This document shows, piece by piece, positions 51,101-59,911 of a DNA stretch of 64,000 nt. Numbering within the stretch: position 1 is the first letter of the stretch; every line of letters starts with the position of its first letter. The position numbers and the translations under genes are program-made. A model generated the notes under the pieces. It saw nothing but the letters and a program-made list of their open reading frames with translations. It ran no database searches and was not told the origin of the DNA. This stretch comes from Tritrichomonas foetus (taxonomy: Eukaryota; Parabasalia; Tritrichomonadida; Tritrichomonadidae): assembly GCA_001839685.1 (NCBI GenBank), contig MLAK01000003.1, forward strand, positions 51,705 through 115,704, in the 5' to 3' direction.

Positions 51101-53820
51101 TGGATAGTCTAAGAAATAAATTCTGTGAATGGGTATCAAAAACCTATTCATCAGCTTATCGGTTGATTTATAGAGATTTTACTAAGTTTCAGGAAGATTC
51201 TAATTCACCATTTTCCAATCAATTTCAATTAACGCAGCACATATTTAAAAATTTACGAGAGATGCTTTTACCATTTCTAAGTTTAATTGGACCACATCTT
51301 TTGAGCAATTTGTGTAAAAAAAATGACATTATTAATGTTGAAGCGTATGATATTCTTCTTCAAAATGATATTAGTCATTACTTGGAAAAGTATAAAGAGC
51401 TATTATTAAAATGTTCAAATATGCAACAAAAAGAAGGCATAAATGAAATATATTTTGCTCCACTTTTTATACATTATTTAATCAGATTCGCGAACAATAA
51501 TCCAATCGATACTTACATAAATTCTATCTCTTATCAATTTTTCAACAAAATTAAATCTTTTGAAATTCGAACTAGATTATTATTTAATATTGCCGAAAAT
51601 ATCGATCCCATCATTTTTATACCAAATAAAAAATTTAACAATACAATAACTCTATTCTCTTCTCTATCGCAGATAAATAAATCTAGCGGTAATGGTGAAA
51701 AATCAAATTTTGATGATGATGAAGAGGAAAATCCTGAAGATATGTTGATACGCATGTTTAAATATTTCATATGTGTTCTAAATATTAACATTACTAAAAT
51801 AATCCGAGAAATAATCCAAATTAGTTATCCTTCAAAGAATGTAAATTACAAATTAATTTCATCATTTGGTGACATCAATAATCCTAATATTAAAAATACT
51901 TTTTGGAAACGATATACAATACATTATATGAAATCTATTGCAGATCAGGACGAGTCAGATATGAACGAAAAACTCAAAGTATTTAATGAATATAACAAAT
52001 ATTACTCTTTTCATTTGACAAAAAAGAGTTATGCACATTCTGATGATAAAAATGAAAAACTCAGTGATTTTTTCCTTTCCATATTTTTCGAAAGTCCCTT
52101 TGTTTTTGAATTTCTTGATAATTTCAAAGAAAAGTTAAAAACAGTTACCAAGTATCTAGACGATAACTTTTTGAAAGGAATTATTCAGTTAATTCAAGCA
52201 ATTCCTTTTTTACAATTCATTCAACCAGAAGATACTGAAAAAGATACATCACTTCCTGATTTAACAGAATATATTAGCATAATTGCTAACAATCCGAAAA
52301 TACGTCAAAAAACTGTTTCCACAGCACTTCCAACACCTAATGAGTATACCTGTAATTTCCAAAATACGGAAAGATGGGAAAAACTTAAAACAGATATTAT
52401 ACAAAGCAACTTATTCAAAAAAATGATGGAAAATGAAAAAATTAATTCATTAAAAGATGCGCCTTCACTCAAAGGTAAATCACTTCTTTCTCATCTGACC
52501 AATTATTTGTTGAATGGTATAATTGATGAAGATCTATATAATTGGTACTTCCAAAATCAAGATATGCCTTTACTTTCGGTTCAAATTCTTTTGCTGGTTC
52601 GATCTATTTTCTTACCAGAAACTCATTCTATCGAAGAACAAACCATTGCAATAAATAGTATAACAATGCCATGGACAATCGATGATAAAGTCCCAAATCT
52701 TTATGTTTTACTTATCTTTGAAAAATTATTAAAATTGCATGTCTCAAGTGATTTTAGTTCAATAAAAAATTGCTTTTTAAATATATTGACCAATCACCAA
52801 CGATTTGTCTTTAGGTATTTGGAAACTAATAGTGACAAACGAAAACTTTACTGTTTCCCAAATGCTATCCCTTCTTATCCTCTACTAATAAATAACTATA
52901 TCACTTATGATGAACAGAAAGACTTTATTAATCTAGCAATATTGATTAGTAAAAAGAAGGAGATTGAATTTATTCGATTTGCAACAAATATTATGGAATT
53001 AGTGATGGAACTAAGAATTCAATTTGCACGAAATCCTCTCATTATTTATTTCATATTAAATTGCTTTAGTTTTATTGAAACTGATTCTTACTCTGATATA
53101 AAAAATATTGATTGCATTGCAAATAAATTTAATGAATCAAAATTTTTATCAGATTATAATTTCAGTTTTAGTGATTTTGGAGGTGAAAATAACCAATCTG
53201 CTTATCAACAAATAAATTATATTGCAAATAAACTGATTGATGTTCATAATAAATTAATTCATACTCTACATGATATTCAAACTGTAGAGATGCCGTTTTA
53301 TGAATTTTTACCACAAATGTCAATCTCAAACTTCGATGTGAATTTGTTCATTGCTGATCAAACTTATGAGTCTTTTAAATTAAATGCGAATTACATAACT
53401 TCAGACAAATTATCTTCTAAAATAAAAGAGGCTTTATCTATAAAATCTTTAGTGTGGCCTATTCTTATTCACGAGCGCTTTAAATATGAAGGAAGTCCAT
53501 CTATTCAAAATAAAGAAAGTCCGATTGATATATTGGGATTCTGTCAAGAAGACTGGAATTATCTTATAGCCAGCACACCAAAAATTAATACAATTAATGA
53601 TGAACTTGAAATTGAAGTTGGTGAAGACATTGTTCAAGTATTTTTATTGTTTTCATGGTGTTATTACAAAAAGTACTCAGAAATATGCATTCCTGATATT
53701 AGTCCTTTCGACCCAGATGATTTCACTCTTCGTATTTCTCCTTCTTTTAAAAATAATCCATTAGTTAAATATTTGACGCTACCCTTACAAAAATGTATCA
53801 ATGAACTTGAAGACTCTTAA
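45139..53820 (+). CDS. Giant RNF213-like AAA+ ATPase without a RING domain
   Basis: 2,893 residues in one uninterrupted frame. Three P-loops: GSSRGCGKT (386-394), GDTGCGKTS (881-889) and GLPGTSKS (1241-1248), the order expected for AAA2, AAA3 and AAA4 of the dynein-like core of RNF213. Supporting family blocks: NVHGDVGR, VLDEFNTS (Walker B, D938-E939), FIGAINPL, YFVHPL, PLKYLHQVLDSG, SNYAMDLANMNRG (about 1344), LPLLDRLEI and KCVICTKS (about 1835). In the AAA4-like module Walker B is L1299-E1300-E1301 where the family has LDE. The C-terminal 1,000 residues are helical, and I see neither a RING (CxxC...CxHxxC) nor the RZ finger. Human RNF213 has 5,207 residues and is a ubiquitin ligase. This one looks like the motor core only. 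Confidence 0.85.
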   Translation: MRSSSTLSIRIHQILHNGTISISMNEIKVYIEDNKNNVKFCRTFYQEELDSINVASSIALDKRDNDSIEFMKIYSYALDFQKCFIVLYHYGISNQVIKDTKFLKLQQMYENKFSIFEKLIKQLHQHTKEYDPDISVQIKDFEAKVPLIPPFFTVENIIFNTSKSIEYLNPIQSKEPKLKKIFRYMFHQEIKAPKPSTYPYLSMIDFINKLFDTENHSGGRLVNFDNNKYRRLVDHIKTVQKSLNVKSVHMIKVNEPSHCFHLLYPVSKLVIGNKPLFYQILYCNNRTKVKLFIKNFKRQNQSNSCIIFHPEFLNEGELNILKEEIKILVGQFLSKSQSKRFLIISSTDFNYDPDFTSFFDNELVSLGREFTVESNKSQVEAKLIQGSSRGCGKTHFIKNILDVKQFYFVDSECPHFQGIEIDGNTKTDFRACFNFSIEMFKDKIDFWDELFGTIFYNIFLTDTVPILHEQNKAYLFFEEPIPNLITDLNEFPFPLTHNNQIFIHPEYADSTINEDSRNKRMKSPIVFKIIDDSIKTTDDEYEYSSDDEVNEAKIWKQNEILYQNITLLDLKKSALENKYSYFKHFDGKSLYEILKEVYKVLFDEELSNDKLTMRIIYHIFDYISFIVNSYKHCFKIRNQMDHLAYFHLLLLSAFHLYNLAPENQFSILCPDDMFSSNTDTKKIILYTTRNENELIDFEHLMNSEMIFKDITKFKFQNLNHKYFQIKQVNPSQNDQIEIYSHLIKSLTSDKEIIQKVCCFKIMEIFQTENCILNDIYQNSVTHKKCFGNQLQALINQNYLNLNNNPSNHFLYLKYFLKTMYNMIDFQKIKTIKDLQKEISKYFEPSYEHSEIVSFTLTWQLFFKSIIILTRIKLKQVTILAGDTGCGKTSLIAMLKKLLSFCPQTDVKFSQNFNVHGDVGRKEIKLYCSNNNSNSYVLDEFNTSDSLSYIENTFLKKSKRPKSFIGAINPLIKSNPISIMLSKVGMKQNINLKLPNIYLIESLEKEEITNISEYKYFVHPLRRTNELTINMNPIALNPNEDYFLPDDEKITMKNHLKSLINKNPSLIDKSEHIIDQMINPLFESISWIRNFMNERAYVSNRDVNNFFDFFTEYYSALKNEEDNSVKYSILFSLITVFLLRLPSIIKLNDENSEDIENHAKIMKINILRSHEKLYVRKSFTQVIEKSLGINGTSLDLFTRFAFWYNWNLYVCDPKIWKFKSFMYQILIITITIKLNKTCFILGLPGTSKSFSLAKFFQKNPKIFNTTYMCSRGSSSEGLKSQFYDAAYEKLFNRKDSCCSLEELALANPNPKRPLKYLHQVLDSGVEINIIDGSPIHKKVSCIGVSNYAMDLANMNRGILIYTDIPCVSELKRVFCQNLTQESMQIDTITSFNLFSPEFSKIYQQFINFKRDDSWADKFFQALWPEETDLPDSISLRSIYTLFLISNYDKQEIDEDYFCEVARELFNARRLMHSEGDYKDISIQTFNFILKLYPNIRKYSNGLIKGPRGENEIPNFKNYYINRDKRSIIFDQSNDEYLILIDNLSICLNRFRSSFTSIKSLCILTNNYDALENLEDLIIQGLPAEVSTFNFLLNSNEKEKVIKELLNYSINYPSVQQIKYFFSKDFKMDNMKHTQQALTQFIPLMSEESVLPVIIDNHTMTDSLLDVLNTNRIEKTDGKCNALISYDGFSWSFDVFVRFSLLLILDITDFQKNFDQFPLPLLDRLEIIYLDWDLLKYVVYLSFLKKSKKIQQDFIKSEFRNVKHFIDSIDHSIFQYLEQQKLPDNKCPERFNNQCDEIIHSDPYILLKEYENDKKLEFIQDDNYREFLKSERWENSIKCVICTKSMINDNINSYFNGRAYIIEGDLIINEEKLSEKIQKLNLSENPLLIIKFKNYNGIQDQQIKKIVDRFDINTMIIYYQCDINKIKTSLFWPVFWMEEISNNEFIPRTINSKKLKCIFENISSDNNKTIKLNIFIESLFDILDIKAKNMDSLRNKFCEWVSKTYSSAYRLIYRDFTKFQEDSNSPFSNQFQLTQHIFKNLREMLLPFLSLIGPHLLSNLCKKNDIINVEAYDILLQNDISHYLEKYKELLLKCSNMQQKEGINEIYFAPLFIHYLIRFANNNPIDTYINSISYQFFNKIKSFEIRTRLLFNIAENIDPIIFIPNKKFNNTITLFSSLSQINKSSGNGEKSNFDDDEEENPEDMLIRMFKYFICVLNINITKIIREIIQISYPSKNVNYKLISSFGDINNPNIKNTFWKRYTIHYMKSIADQDESDMNEKLKVFNEYNKYYSFHLTKKSYAHSDDKNEKLSDFFLSIFFESPFVFEFLDNFKEKLKTVTKYLDDNFLKGIIQLIQAIPFLQFIQPEDTEKDTSLPDLTEYISIIANNPKIRQKTVSTALPTPNEYTCNFQNTERWEKLKTDIIQSNLFKKMMENEKINSLKDAPSLKGKSLLSHLTNYLLNGIIDEDLYNWYFQNQDMPLLSVQILLLVRSIFLPETHSIEEQTIAINSITMPWTIDDKVPNLYVLLIFEKLLKLHVSSDFSSIKNCFLNILTNHQRFVFRYLETNSDKRKLYCFPNAIPSYPLLINNYITYDEQKDFINLAILISKKKEIEFIRFATNIMELVMELRIQFARNPLIIYFILNCFSFIETDSYSDIKNIDCIANKFNESKFLSDYNFSFSDFGGENNQSAYQQINYIANKLIDVHNKLIHTLHDIQTVEMPFYEFLPQMSISNFDVNLFIADQTYESFKLNANYITSDKLSSKIKEALSIKSLVWPILIHERFKYEGSPSIQNKESPIDILGFCQEDWNYLIASTPKINTINDELEIEVGEDIVQVFLLFSWCYYKKYSEICIPDISPFDPDDFTLRISPSFKNNPLVKYLTLPLQKCINELEDS

Positions 53821-54049
53821 TCTAATAAAATGTTTGTATTAATAATAAATATTGTTTTTAATCTATAAAACTCTTTCCTTTATTTATTTTAAAATATCAA
53901 ATAAAATTCTTTTGAATATACAATATTCGCTAAAACCAATTTTGATCAAGAGATTTGCCCACGTATATTATTCTGATAGAATATTGTTCTATATAGTCAG
54001 TATTTCATTATCCTTATAAAAAACAATATGAATAAATAGATAATATGTA
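53821..54049. other. Convergent 3' region, nothing identified
   Basis: About 230 bp, AT-rich, with AATAAAA-type strings. Confidence 0.5.
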
Positions 54050-56185
54050 TTATTTACTTTCATTTTCATTGTCAACCATTCTCGTCATGTAATCAAGACA
54101 CATTACGGGGCACATTGAAATAAATCCATTTTGTCCTTTTTCTTCGTAAAAATTGTCCAAATATTTCGAAGAAGGAATAATTTTCACCTCCTGGCCAGCA
54201 TAAGAAACAAGCTGTTGGTGGGCATCCTCTAATTCAGGAGTCAAAGTAACTGTTACAAATTCGATGTTCATTGGGCTTTGTGAAACAATCATTAAAACAT
54301 CTTGAACAGTTGCAAAATATAAAAGTACTTCACACCTGTTTCCATTGAACCTGAATCGAATTTTTGGTTCTCCATATTCATCAAGTTGGAAATTATAGTT
54401 TGCGAACAAGTCTCTCAAAAATTGAATATCTAAGTGTCTTCGATTTGTTAATCCCGAAAGGACAACTGGTGGCGGCGCTTTATGAATTTCTTCAGCTTGT
54501 TCAATTTTTTCTATAGCTGGTTTGGATTCTTTAATAGCCGTTTCTTCTTGTTTGAAAATCATTTCGATTTCTGAACGAATAAACGATCGAAGTATTGGAG
54601 TTACCATGTCGTTTGACATTTTTTGGATTGCAGATTCTTTTCTTTGTCTCTTTGCTGCAAGTCTCATCTTTTCTTCGTTCTTTGCTTTTTGAGCTTTTTC
54701 TTCTCGAACTTTCTTTTGATGTTGTTTCTTCTTTGTTTGCAAAACAGGCTTCACGATTTGTCGGCAACTTGAACTAGCGTAATTTCTCATGAAATACTTA
54801 GCGAGATTACTTATAATTATTGAACGAATCTCTTTTGGTATTGATTCGAGATAAGGAACATATTTTGGTATCTTTTTAGGTGGTGTTGGTTTTCTAACAT
54901 CTTTATCTTCGAAACTCAAAATTTCTTCTGGAATTGATGGAATATTTGAAGTCTGCTGTGAATTTCCACTATGATTTGAAGATCCTTTTTCATGTGAAGC
55001 ACGAGTTGGCGTTGAATTAGGCTTTGGTGGATGTTGATGTGTGTTTTGATGCGAATTTTGATGTTGATTTGAATTTTGATTTTGATGTGAATTTGATGCT
55101 TGATTTGGATTTTGTTGTTCGGAATTGTTTTTAGACATTTGTTGACTGTAATCATTAAAAGCAGGGAAATATTGTGCTTGCTTTCCAATAGCTGTCTCAG
55201 CTAGATTTATTCCCGATGAAACAGCAGGATTATTATTTTGATTTCCATAAAAAGCGGCTTGGCTTCTTTGAATTCCAATATTTTGAGCACCAGGTTGATT
55301 GTGAATATTCAAAATTGCTGAAGGATTTGAATTCATTCCATTTGCAGTAGAATTATTTCCAACGTTACTTGAATTAGCATTATTGGATTGGCCATTTTGT
55401 TGATTATTTGTGGATTCTACCAAACTTCGATCAATTACTGATGCTGAATCGAGAGAAAGCGCGTCGAAGATGCTGTTTGTGTCCATCACTATTTGGTTGT
55501 CTTGGGTAGGCGGGCGAGGTATATGGCTGCTCACAAATTTTGTGAGGATTGGATTTAAAGCGCCTTGAACACGAACTGACACTTTTGGCTCATTTTGACC
55601 AGAATTTGATGTTGAGTCGCTATCGTCGTGAAGAAATTCTGGATTGAAAATGGGTGGTGCACAAATGCAAGCATCATTTCTGGCTGGTGGGTAGCCAATG
55701 GTAGGTGTTGATAATATCGAGTCAAATTGAAGCTTTGTCATGAATCCATTAAGGAAATCATTATCTTGATCAATGGCTGTACAATTTAATTCAAAAAGTT
55801 CGGAAATATATTTCGAATGTGCTGAAATAATATGATTAATTTTTTCATTTATTGAGCAACGCTGATGGCAAAGTGAGCATTCGAATTCGTATGTGGAAAT
55901 ACGCGAAAAATGTTGTTCGGCTGCACAAAAAATCATTTGGCGGACTGATTTTGTATATTTTTGATTATTTCCAATCCCGTTTATTTCGATATCATTACAG
56001 GAAAAGTCGGGAAAATATAAAGTATTTTCGGTAAATTCGTGCTCAAATTCGCGATTGTTTGGATCTGATTGTTGTCGATAAAATAAAAGCGATGATATTG
56101 GTTCGTTTCTTTCAAGGCCGTAAAAAAAATCGTGTGGATCTTGTTTTCGTTTTCGGAAAGCATCGTAAAATTCCTGTGAGTTCAT
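54050..56185 (-). CDS. Q/N-rich protein with N-terminal C2H2-like zinc finger
   Basis: 711 residues. Near residue 103 FECSLCHQRCSINEKINHIISAH gives C-x2-C ... H-x4-H, a single C2H2-like finger. Residues about 250-420 are Asn/Gln/Ser-rich (NNQQNGQSNNAN, HQNQNSNQHQNSHQN) and probably disordered or condensate-prone. About 460-560 is a highly charged, Lys/Glu-rich coiled coil (KKKQHQKKVREEKAQKAKNEEK). The last 130 residues look folded (LDIQFLRDLFANYNFQLDEYGEPKIRFRFNG, then strands). No family recognised. A nuclear RNA- or DNA-associated role is a reasonable inference, not a demonstration. Confidence 0.8.
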   Translation of the reverse strand: MNSQEFYDAFRKRKQDPHDFFYGLERNEPISSLLFYRQQSDPNNREFEHEFTENTLYFPDFSCNDIEINGIGNNQKYTKSVRQMIFCAAEQHFSRISTYEFECSLCHQRCSINEKINHIISAHSKYISELFELNCTAIDQDNDFLNGFMTKLQFDSILSTPTIGYPPARNDACICAPPIFNPEFLHDDSDSTSNSGQNEPKVSVRVQGALNPILTKFVSSHIPRPPTQDNQIVMDTNSIFDALSLDSASVIDRSLVESTNNQQNGQSNNANSSNVGNNSTANGMNSNPSAILNIHNQPGAQNIGIQRSQAAFYGNQNNNPAVSSGINLAETAIGKQAQYFPAFNDYSQQMSKNNSEQQNPNQASNSHQNQNSNQHQNSHQNTHQHPPKPNSTPTRASHEKGSSNHSGNSQQTSNIPSIPEEILSFEDKDVRKPTPPKKIPKYVPYLESIPKEIRSIIISNLAKYFMRNYASSSCRQIVKPVLQTKKKQHQKKVREEKAQKAKNEEKMRLAAKRQRKESAIQKMSNDMVTPILRSFIRSEIEMIFKQEETAIKESKPAIEKIEQAEEIHKAPPPVVLSGLTNRRHLDIQFLRDLFANYNFQLDEYGEPKIRFRFNGNRCEVLLYFATVQDVLMIVSQSPMNIEFVTVTLTPELEDAHQQLVSYAGQEVKIIPSSKYLDNFYEEKGQNGFISMCPVMCLDYMTRMVDNENESK

Positions 56186-56303
56186 TTAAAATCAAAACCA
56201 AAAAAATCTTCTATCGAAAAATCTTTAACCATGTGGTGAAATATTTTGACCTTAATTGAATAGCTTTGCATGTGATTCAGTCTTTCGAAATTTGGAATCC
56301 CAA

Positions 56304-56540
56304 ATGACCGATTGTTATTATAAACCAGTTGTTAGAGTACCCACATTTAAAATTGATGGATCAAAACCATCTAAAGTTTTTGAAACTGACGCTCTATCCG
56401 AAAATCGTGATGATGATGAAAATACTCAAGCTAATATTCACGTGGAACCAATAATTAAGCCAATGACTTTCATAGATGAATATAAAAGTTATATTTACTT
56501 TGCAAATGCTCTTAATTTTACCAATCATCAAAAGCAATAA
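56304..56540 (+). CDS. Possible small protein
   Basis: 78 residues from ATG 56,304, divergent from the zinc-finger gene about 120 bp away. The frame is open to 56,256 without another ATG. Composition is protein-like (CYYKPVVRVPTFKIDG, DDDENTQANIHVEPIIKPM) and richer in G+C-starting codons than random AT DNA. No motif and no initiator are visible. It could be a real small ORF or the 5' part of something unannotated. Confidence 0.4.
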   Translation: MTDCYYKPVVRVPTFKIDGSKPSKVFETDALSENRDDDENTQANIHVEPIIKPMTFIDEYKSYIYFANALNFTNHQKQ

Positions 56541-57127
56541 TTATTGCTTATAATCAGAAATTCATGCAAGAAGAAAATGAATCAAAAAAGAATGTTGTTT
56601 TGTAATAAAAGTTTGGAAAACTTAATTAATCTTCTTATATTTTCTTTCCTTTTTTCAATTCGAATTTTCAATTTTCAATTACATGTTTAATTTTATCATT
56701 AAACTCAACATTTATACTATTAATATTTAAATATTTAGCCTGAGATATTTTTAATACAGAGTCTGCATTATATCCAGAAATATTTTTGGTATTAATGCCA
56801 CAATTACGAACAAATGTTTAGCTGGAAATATTTATAAATAGACCAAACTTGGTAGTGATCTTGCTCAAGTCTGTCATAATGCAGAGGTATATACTCAAAT
56901 GATTTATAAATAACTTGTAAATAGCACTCCAGACAAAATTTAAAAATTTGAAATGATGAAATATTGTTCACATGATGAATTTAATCATCATTTTTTTCGA
57001 GATAATTATCATGAAATATGAGTATAAAAACACGACAATTCACATAAATAGAAATAAATAAAATATCTTTAATTCACATAAAAAAATAATACCGAATCGA
57101 TTCGATAAATTATTCAATTGATACATT
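56541..57127. other. Intergenic, nothing identified
   Basis: About 590 bp, very AT-rich, no ORF. Short palindromic AT strings only. Confidence 0.55.
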
Positions 57128-57871
57128 TCAGTCGTATCCATCCTTTTGACGTGAAAATCTCAGTTTGTTTGATGTTTGCTTCGCGTCAGTCATCATTTTC
57201 TTCAGTCGGTTGAATCTCGACACTTTAAAAGTGACCATCAGCTTTGATTCCAAGGTCATTCGTGGAACCATGGTTGTTACTGGATACCAATACTTTCCAT
57301 ATACGCTATCACCAATCTCTCTGAATTGTGCTGCATAATGGCTATAATCATCAGATTCGTTTTGTTCGTAAGCATTCATTGGTGACTGCGGTGGAGATTC
57401 TTCTTTCTGAGGAGATTCGTAGGAACCCTCTGATTCCTGGAGAGGAGGAGGAGGAGATTTATTATTATTGGATGCAAGCCAAGGCCTTGGAGAGAAGCTT
57501 GAAGGCTGTTGCATATCTATATATTGATCTTGTTGCATTTGTTGAGGTGATTGGCTGTTTTGGTTCATATTCATTTGCTGAAATTGCATCTGTTGCATTT
57601 GTTGCTGCATTTGCTGTTGTTGTTGTTGCTGGATATTTTGTTGTTGTTTTGGTTTTTGTTGTTGCTTTGATGGTTTGACAACATCGATTGAGATAAAATC
57701 GTCGTCTGTGTCGATCTGATTGTCTTTAAATGGTGTCGAATTTGGTAGAACAACTGGAGGAGCGTCGCGAGTGAGAAGAGGAATTAAACATCCGAAATAT
57801 TCTGGAATTCTGGCCCCATTTTGTAAATCTTTAAGAACTGATTGAACGAAATATTCCCATTTGGAATCCAT
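57128..57871 (-). CDS. PolyQ-rich hypothetical protein
   Basis: 247 residues. A folded-looking N-terminus (MDSKWEYFVQSVLKDLQ) and acidic DDDFISIDV are followed at about 67-120 by a Gln/Met tract (runs of up to seven Q, QQQMQQQMQQM). A Pro/Ser-rich stretch then carries SP sites (SSFSPRPW, ESPPQSPMN), and a basic C-terminus has RFNRLKKMM. No family recognised. The Gln tract comes from a CAA/CAG repeat and may vary in length between strains. Confidence 0.75.
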   Translation of the reverse strand: MDSKWEYFVQSVLKDLQNGARIPEYFGCLIPLLTRDAPPVVLPNSTPFKDNQIDTDDDFISIDVVKPSKQQQKPKQQQNIQQQQQQQMQQQMQQMQFQQMNMNQNSQSPQQMQQDQYIDMQQPSSFSPRPWLASNNNKSPPPPLQESEGSYESPQKEESPPQSPMNAYEQNESDDYSHYAAQFREIGDSVYGKYWYPVTTMVPRMTLESKLMVTFKVSRFNRLKKMMTDAKQTSNKLRFSRQKDGYD

Positions 57872-58393
57872 TTATATGTTGCACGTTTATTATTCATGTA
57901 ACTTTTTCTAATACTATTCGGTCAATAACTTCACAAAAAAAATCCACCATGAAAAAAGACGTTTATCATGATTGTAGTTTGAAACTACCATATTTCCATG
58001 AGTCAAGACTATAAATCTCAAATGATAAATTTCATTCTGTTAATGTGTGGTATTTTTCTTTGATATATTTTTCTGATCAGTGAATCAACCATCAATATCT
58101 GGTTTGAGAGCCACAAATGAGCCCATGAGTCTTTATCATTTCAATATTTATCGTTTACTCTATAACTTCATTAAATAAAGTTCCAGACTAAGCTTACATA
58201 AATCATTTATCGAATCTTGATTTGTAAGAAGAAGTCTTAAAACTTTAATCATTGCTTTCTCAACTTTTTAAAACGATAAAAGAGTTATTTTCAAAGAGAA
58301 AATATCATTAAATTGTTAAAAAAAATTCAAATCTTTTCATGTTCGTTAATGGCCGTTTAATTCTCATTCCCCAATTCCTCAAACCTACCAAAA
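57872..58393. other. Divergent promoter region
   Basis: About 520 bp without an ORF. TCATTC at 58,364-58,369 could be the initiator for the plus-strand gene (leader about 28 nt). Confidence 0.5.
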
Positions 58394-59482
58394 ATGAATT
58401 ATTCAGCTCGTGCAACCAGAAAAAGTGCTGTTATGTCAATGAAGATGAATCCACCATCACTCGTTCCACCTGTTCGAACAAAGCCCTACATCGATTACGA
58501 TTCATTATCGAAAGCAGAAATCACAAAATGCAATAGACTCATTGATGAATTCAAGAGAACAGGTGAAATTCAATGTCCAAGTCAAGTGATGTACTTTAAA
58601 CTCGTTTGCGTCCTTCGTGAAGAAAGAAGAATCGCATCTGGAAAAGGTGATTTCAAAAAAGCCGGAGAAATCGACAACTTAATCAGGGAACTTTCTCAAT
58701 TCTTCCACGAGAATAATTTGTACAAAGCCAAAGCCGAAGAAGTTTCCAAGGCCGAAAATCAATATAATTCGACAATATCAAGATTAATCGACGTTGAAGA
58801 CAAATGGCAACTCCAGATGGAACGCCTTAAAGCCCAAAGTGCCCACGCAACACACAGAGTGGCTGAAACCGTTAATGCATCCATGATGAATTATGATACG
58901 AAAATTCCAGATGCTCTTCCACCAGCATTCAGCAAACTGAGTCCAGAGCTCCTTGATCTCAAGGAAAAAGAAAAACATATGATCGGATGTCGTATGTTCA
59001 AAGAAGCAGCAGAACTACATAAAGAATTCGAAAAGAGACAAAAAGTGGAACTTCAAAGAAGAAGAGAAGAATACTATCGTTCTTTCGAAATTAATCGAAA
59101 TGTTCTCGAAAAGAGAAACAATAGAAAATTAACTGCTATTCAAAGCGACTGGGACAGAAAAATCAGGCACGCCGAACATATGATGAACAAAGAACTAAAC
59201 CCACTTCGTGACGGTTGCAACTTTTTGGAAAGGAAGCTTACCGCCGCAAAGGCAGAATACATCGGCGAAGATGATCCAATCATTAAGCGAGAAAAGGAGG
59301 TTTATTCGCCACAAACTTACAAAGTGTCGCCACCAATGCAAACAAGAGGTTACGTTCCAAGAACAATGTACCAATCAACAAGAACAATCGAACACCCAAG
59401 CGAGGTGACATCAACAAAGAAGATGAGTGATACAATGATGAGACAAAACAGGCAACTCGACAGCAACAGGTGGCCAAGATAA
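58394..59482 (+). CDS. Coiled-coil protein, paralogue of the gene at 43,382
   Basis: 362 residues. Order as in the minus-strand paralogue: a basic N-terminus; a two-helix module at about 36-97 (CNRLIDEFKRTGE ... VCVLREERRIASGKGDFKKAGEIDNLIREL); a first coil; ALPPAFSKLSPELLDLKEKE; a second, longer coil (AAELHKEFEKRQKVELQRRREEYYRSF) ending WDRKIRHAEHMM; and a Ser/Arg/Thr-rich tail. Less AT-biased codons than average suggest good expression. Probably a structural protein of the trichomonad cytoskeleton, inferred from coiled-coil content only. Confidence 0.82.
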   Translation: MNYSARATRKSAVMSMKMNPPSLVPPVRTKPYIDYDSLSKAEITKCNRLIDEFKRTGEIQCPSQVMYFKLVCVLREERRIASGKGDFKKAGEIDNLIRELSQFFHENNLYKAKAEEVSKAENQYNSTISRLIDVEDKWQLQMERLKAQSAHATHRVAETVNASMMNYDTKIPDALPPAFSKLSPELLDLKEKEKHMIGCRMFKEAAELHKEFEKRQKVELQRRREEYYRSFEINRNVLEKRNNRKLTAIQSDWDRKIRHAEHMMNKELNPLRDGCNFLERKLTAAKAEYIGEDDPIIKREKEVYSPQTYKVSPPMQTRGYVPRTMYQSTRTIEHPSEVTSTKKMSDTMMRQNRQLDSNRWPR

Positions 59483-59911
59483 ACAATATTCATTATTTTT
59501 ACGCATTAGCCAATCCTCTATTAATAATTTAGTAAAAACAAATAAATAAACTTTATCTCATTTTGGATTCGGAGATTAATTGAACAGTATATAAAGTTGA
59601 GATGTAACAATAGATATTAATGATCATTAGATTCTTATTTGACTTTGTTAATTTGTTTCGTATTAGGTTTGTTGATATAGAGAAAATGTATCTTTCCACA
59701 TAAAGCTGCAGAATTTGAGTCTATAACTTAATAATGATTGATGGTTTATGATATACCAAATGACCAACTTAAATGGTGACAACGACAGGCAAAAAATCAT
59801 TTTTATCATCGCTCCAGTTTTAATGTGAGGCACATATAAAGAGTTAAATAATCAAGAAACGAATATTTCCGAATAATATATACTTTTACAAACATAATTT
59901 TTTTTCCCCTT
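59483..59911. other. Convergent 3' region, nothing identified
   Basis: About 430 bp, AT-rich, no ORF and no structure worth naming. Confidence 0.5.
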
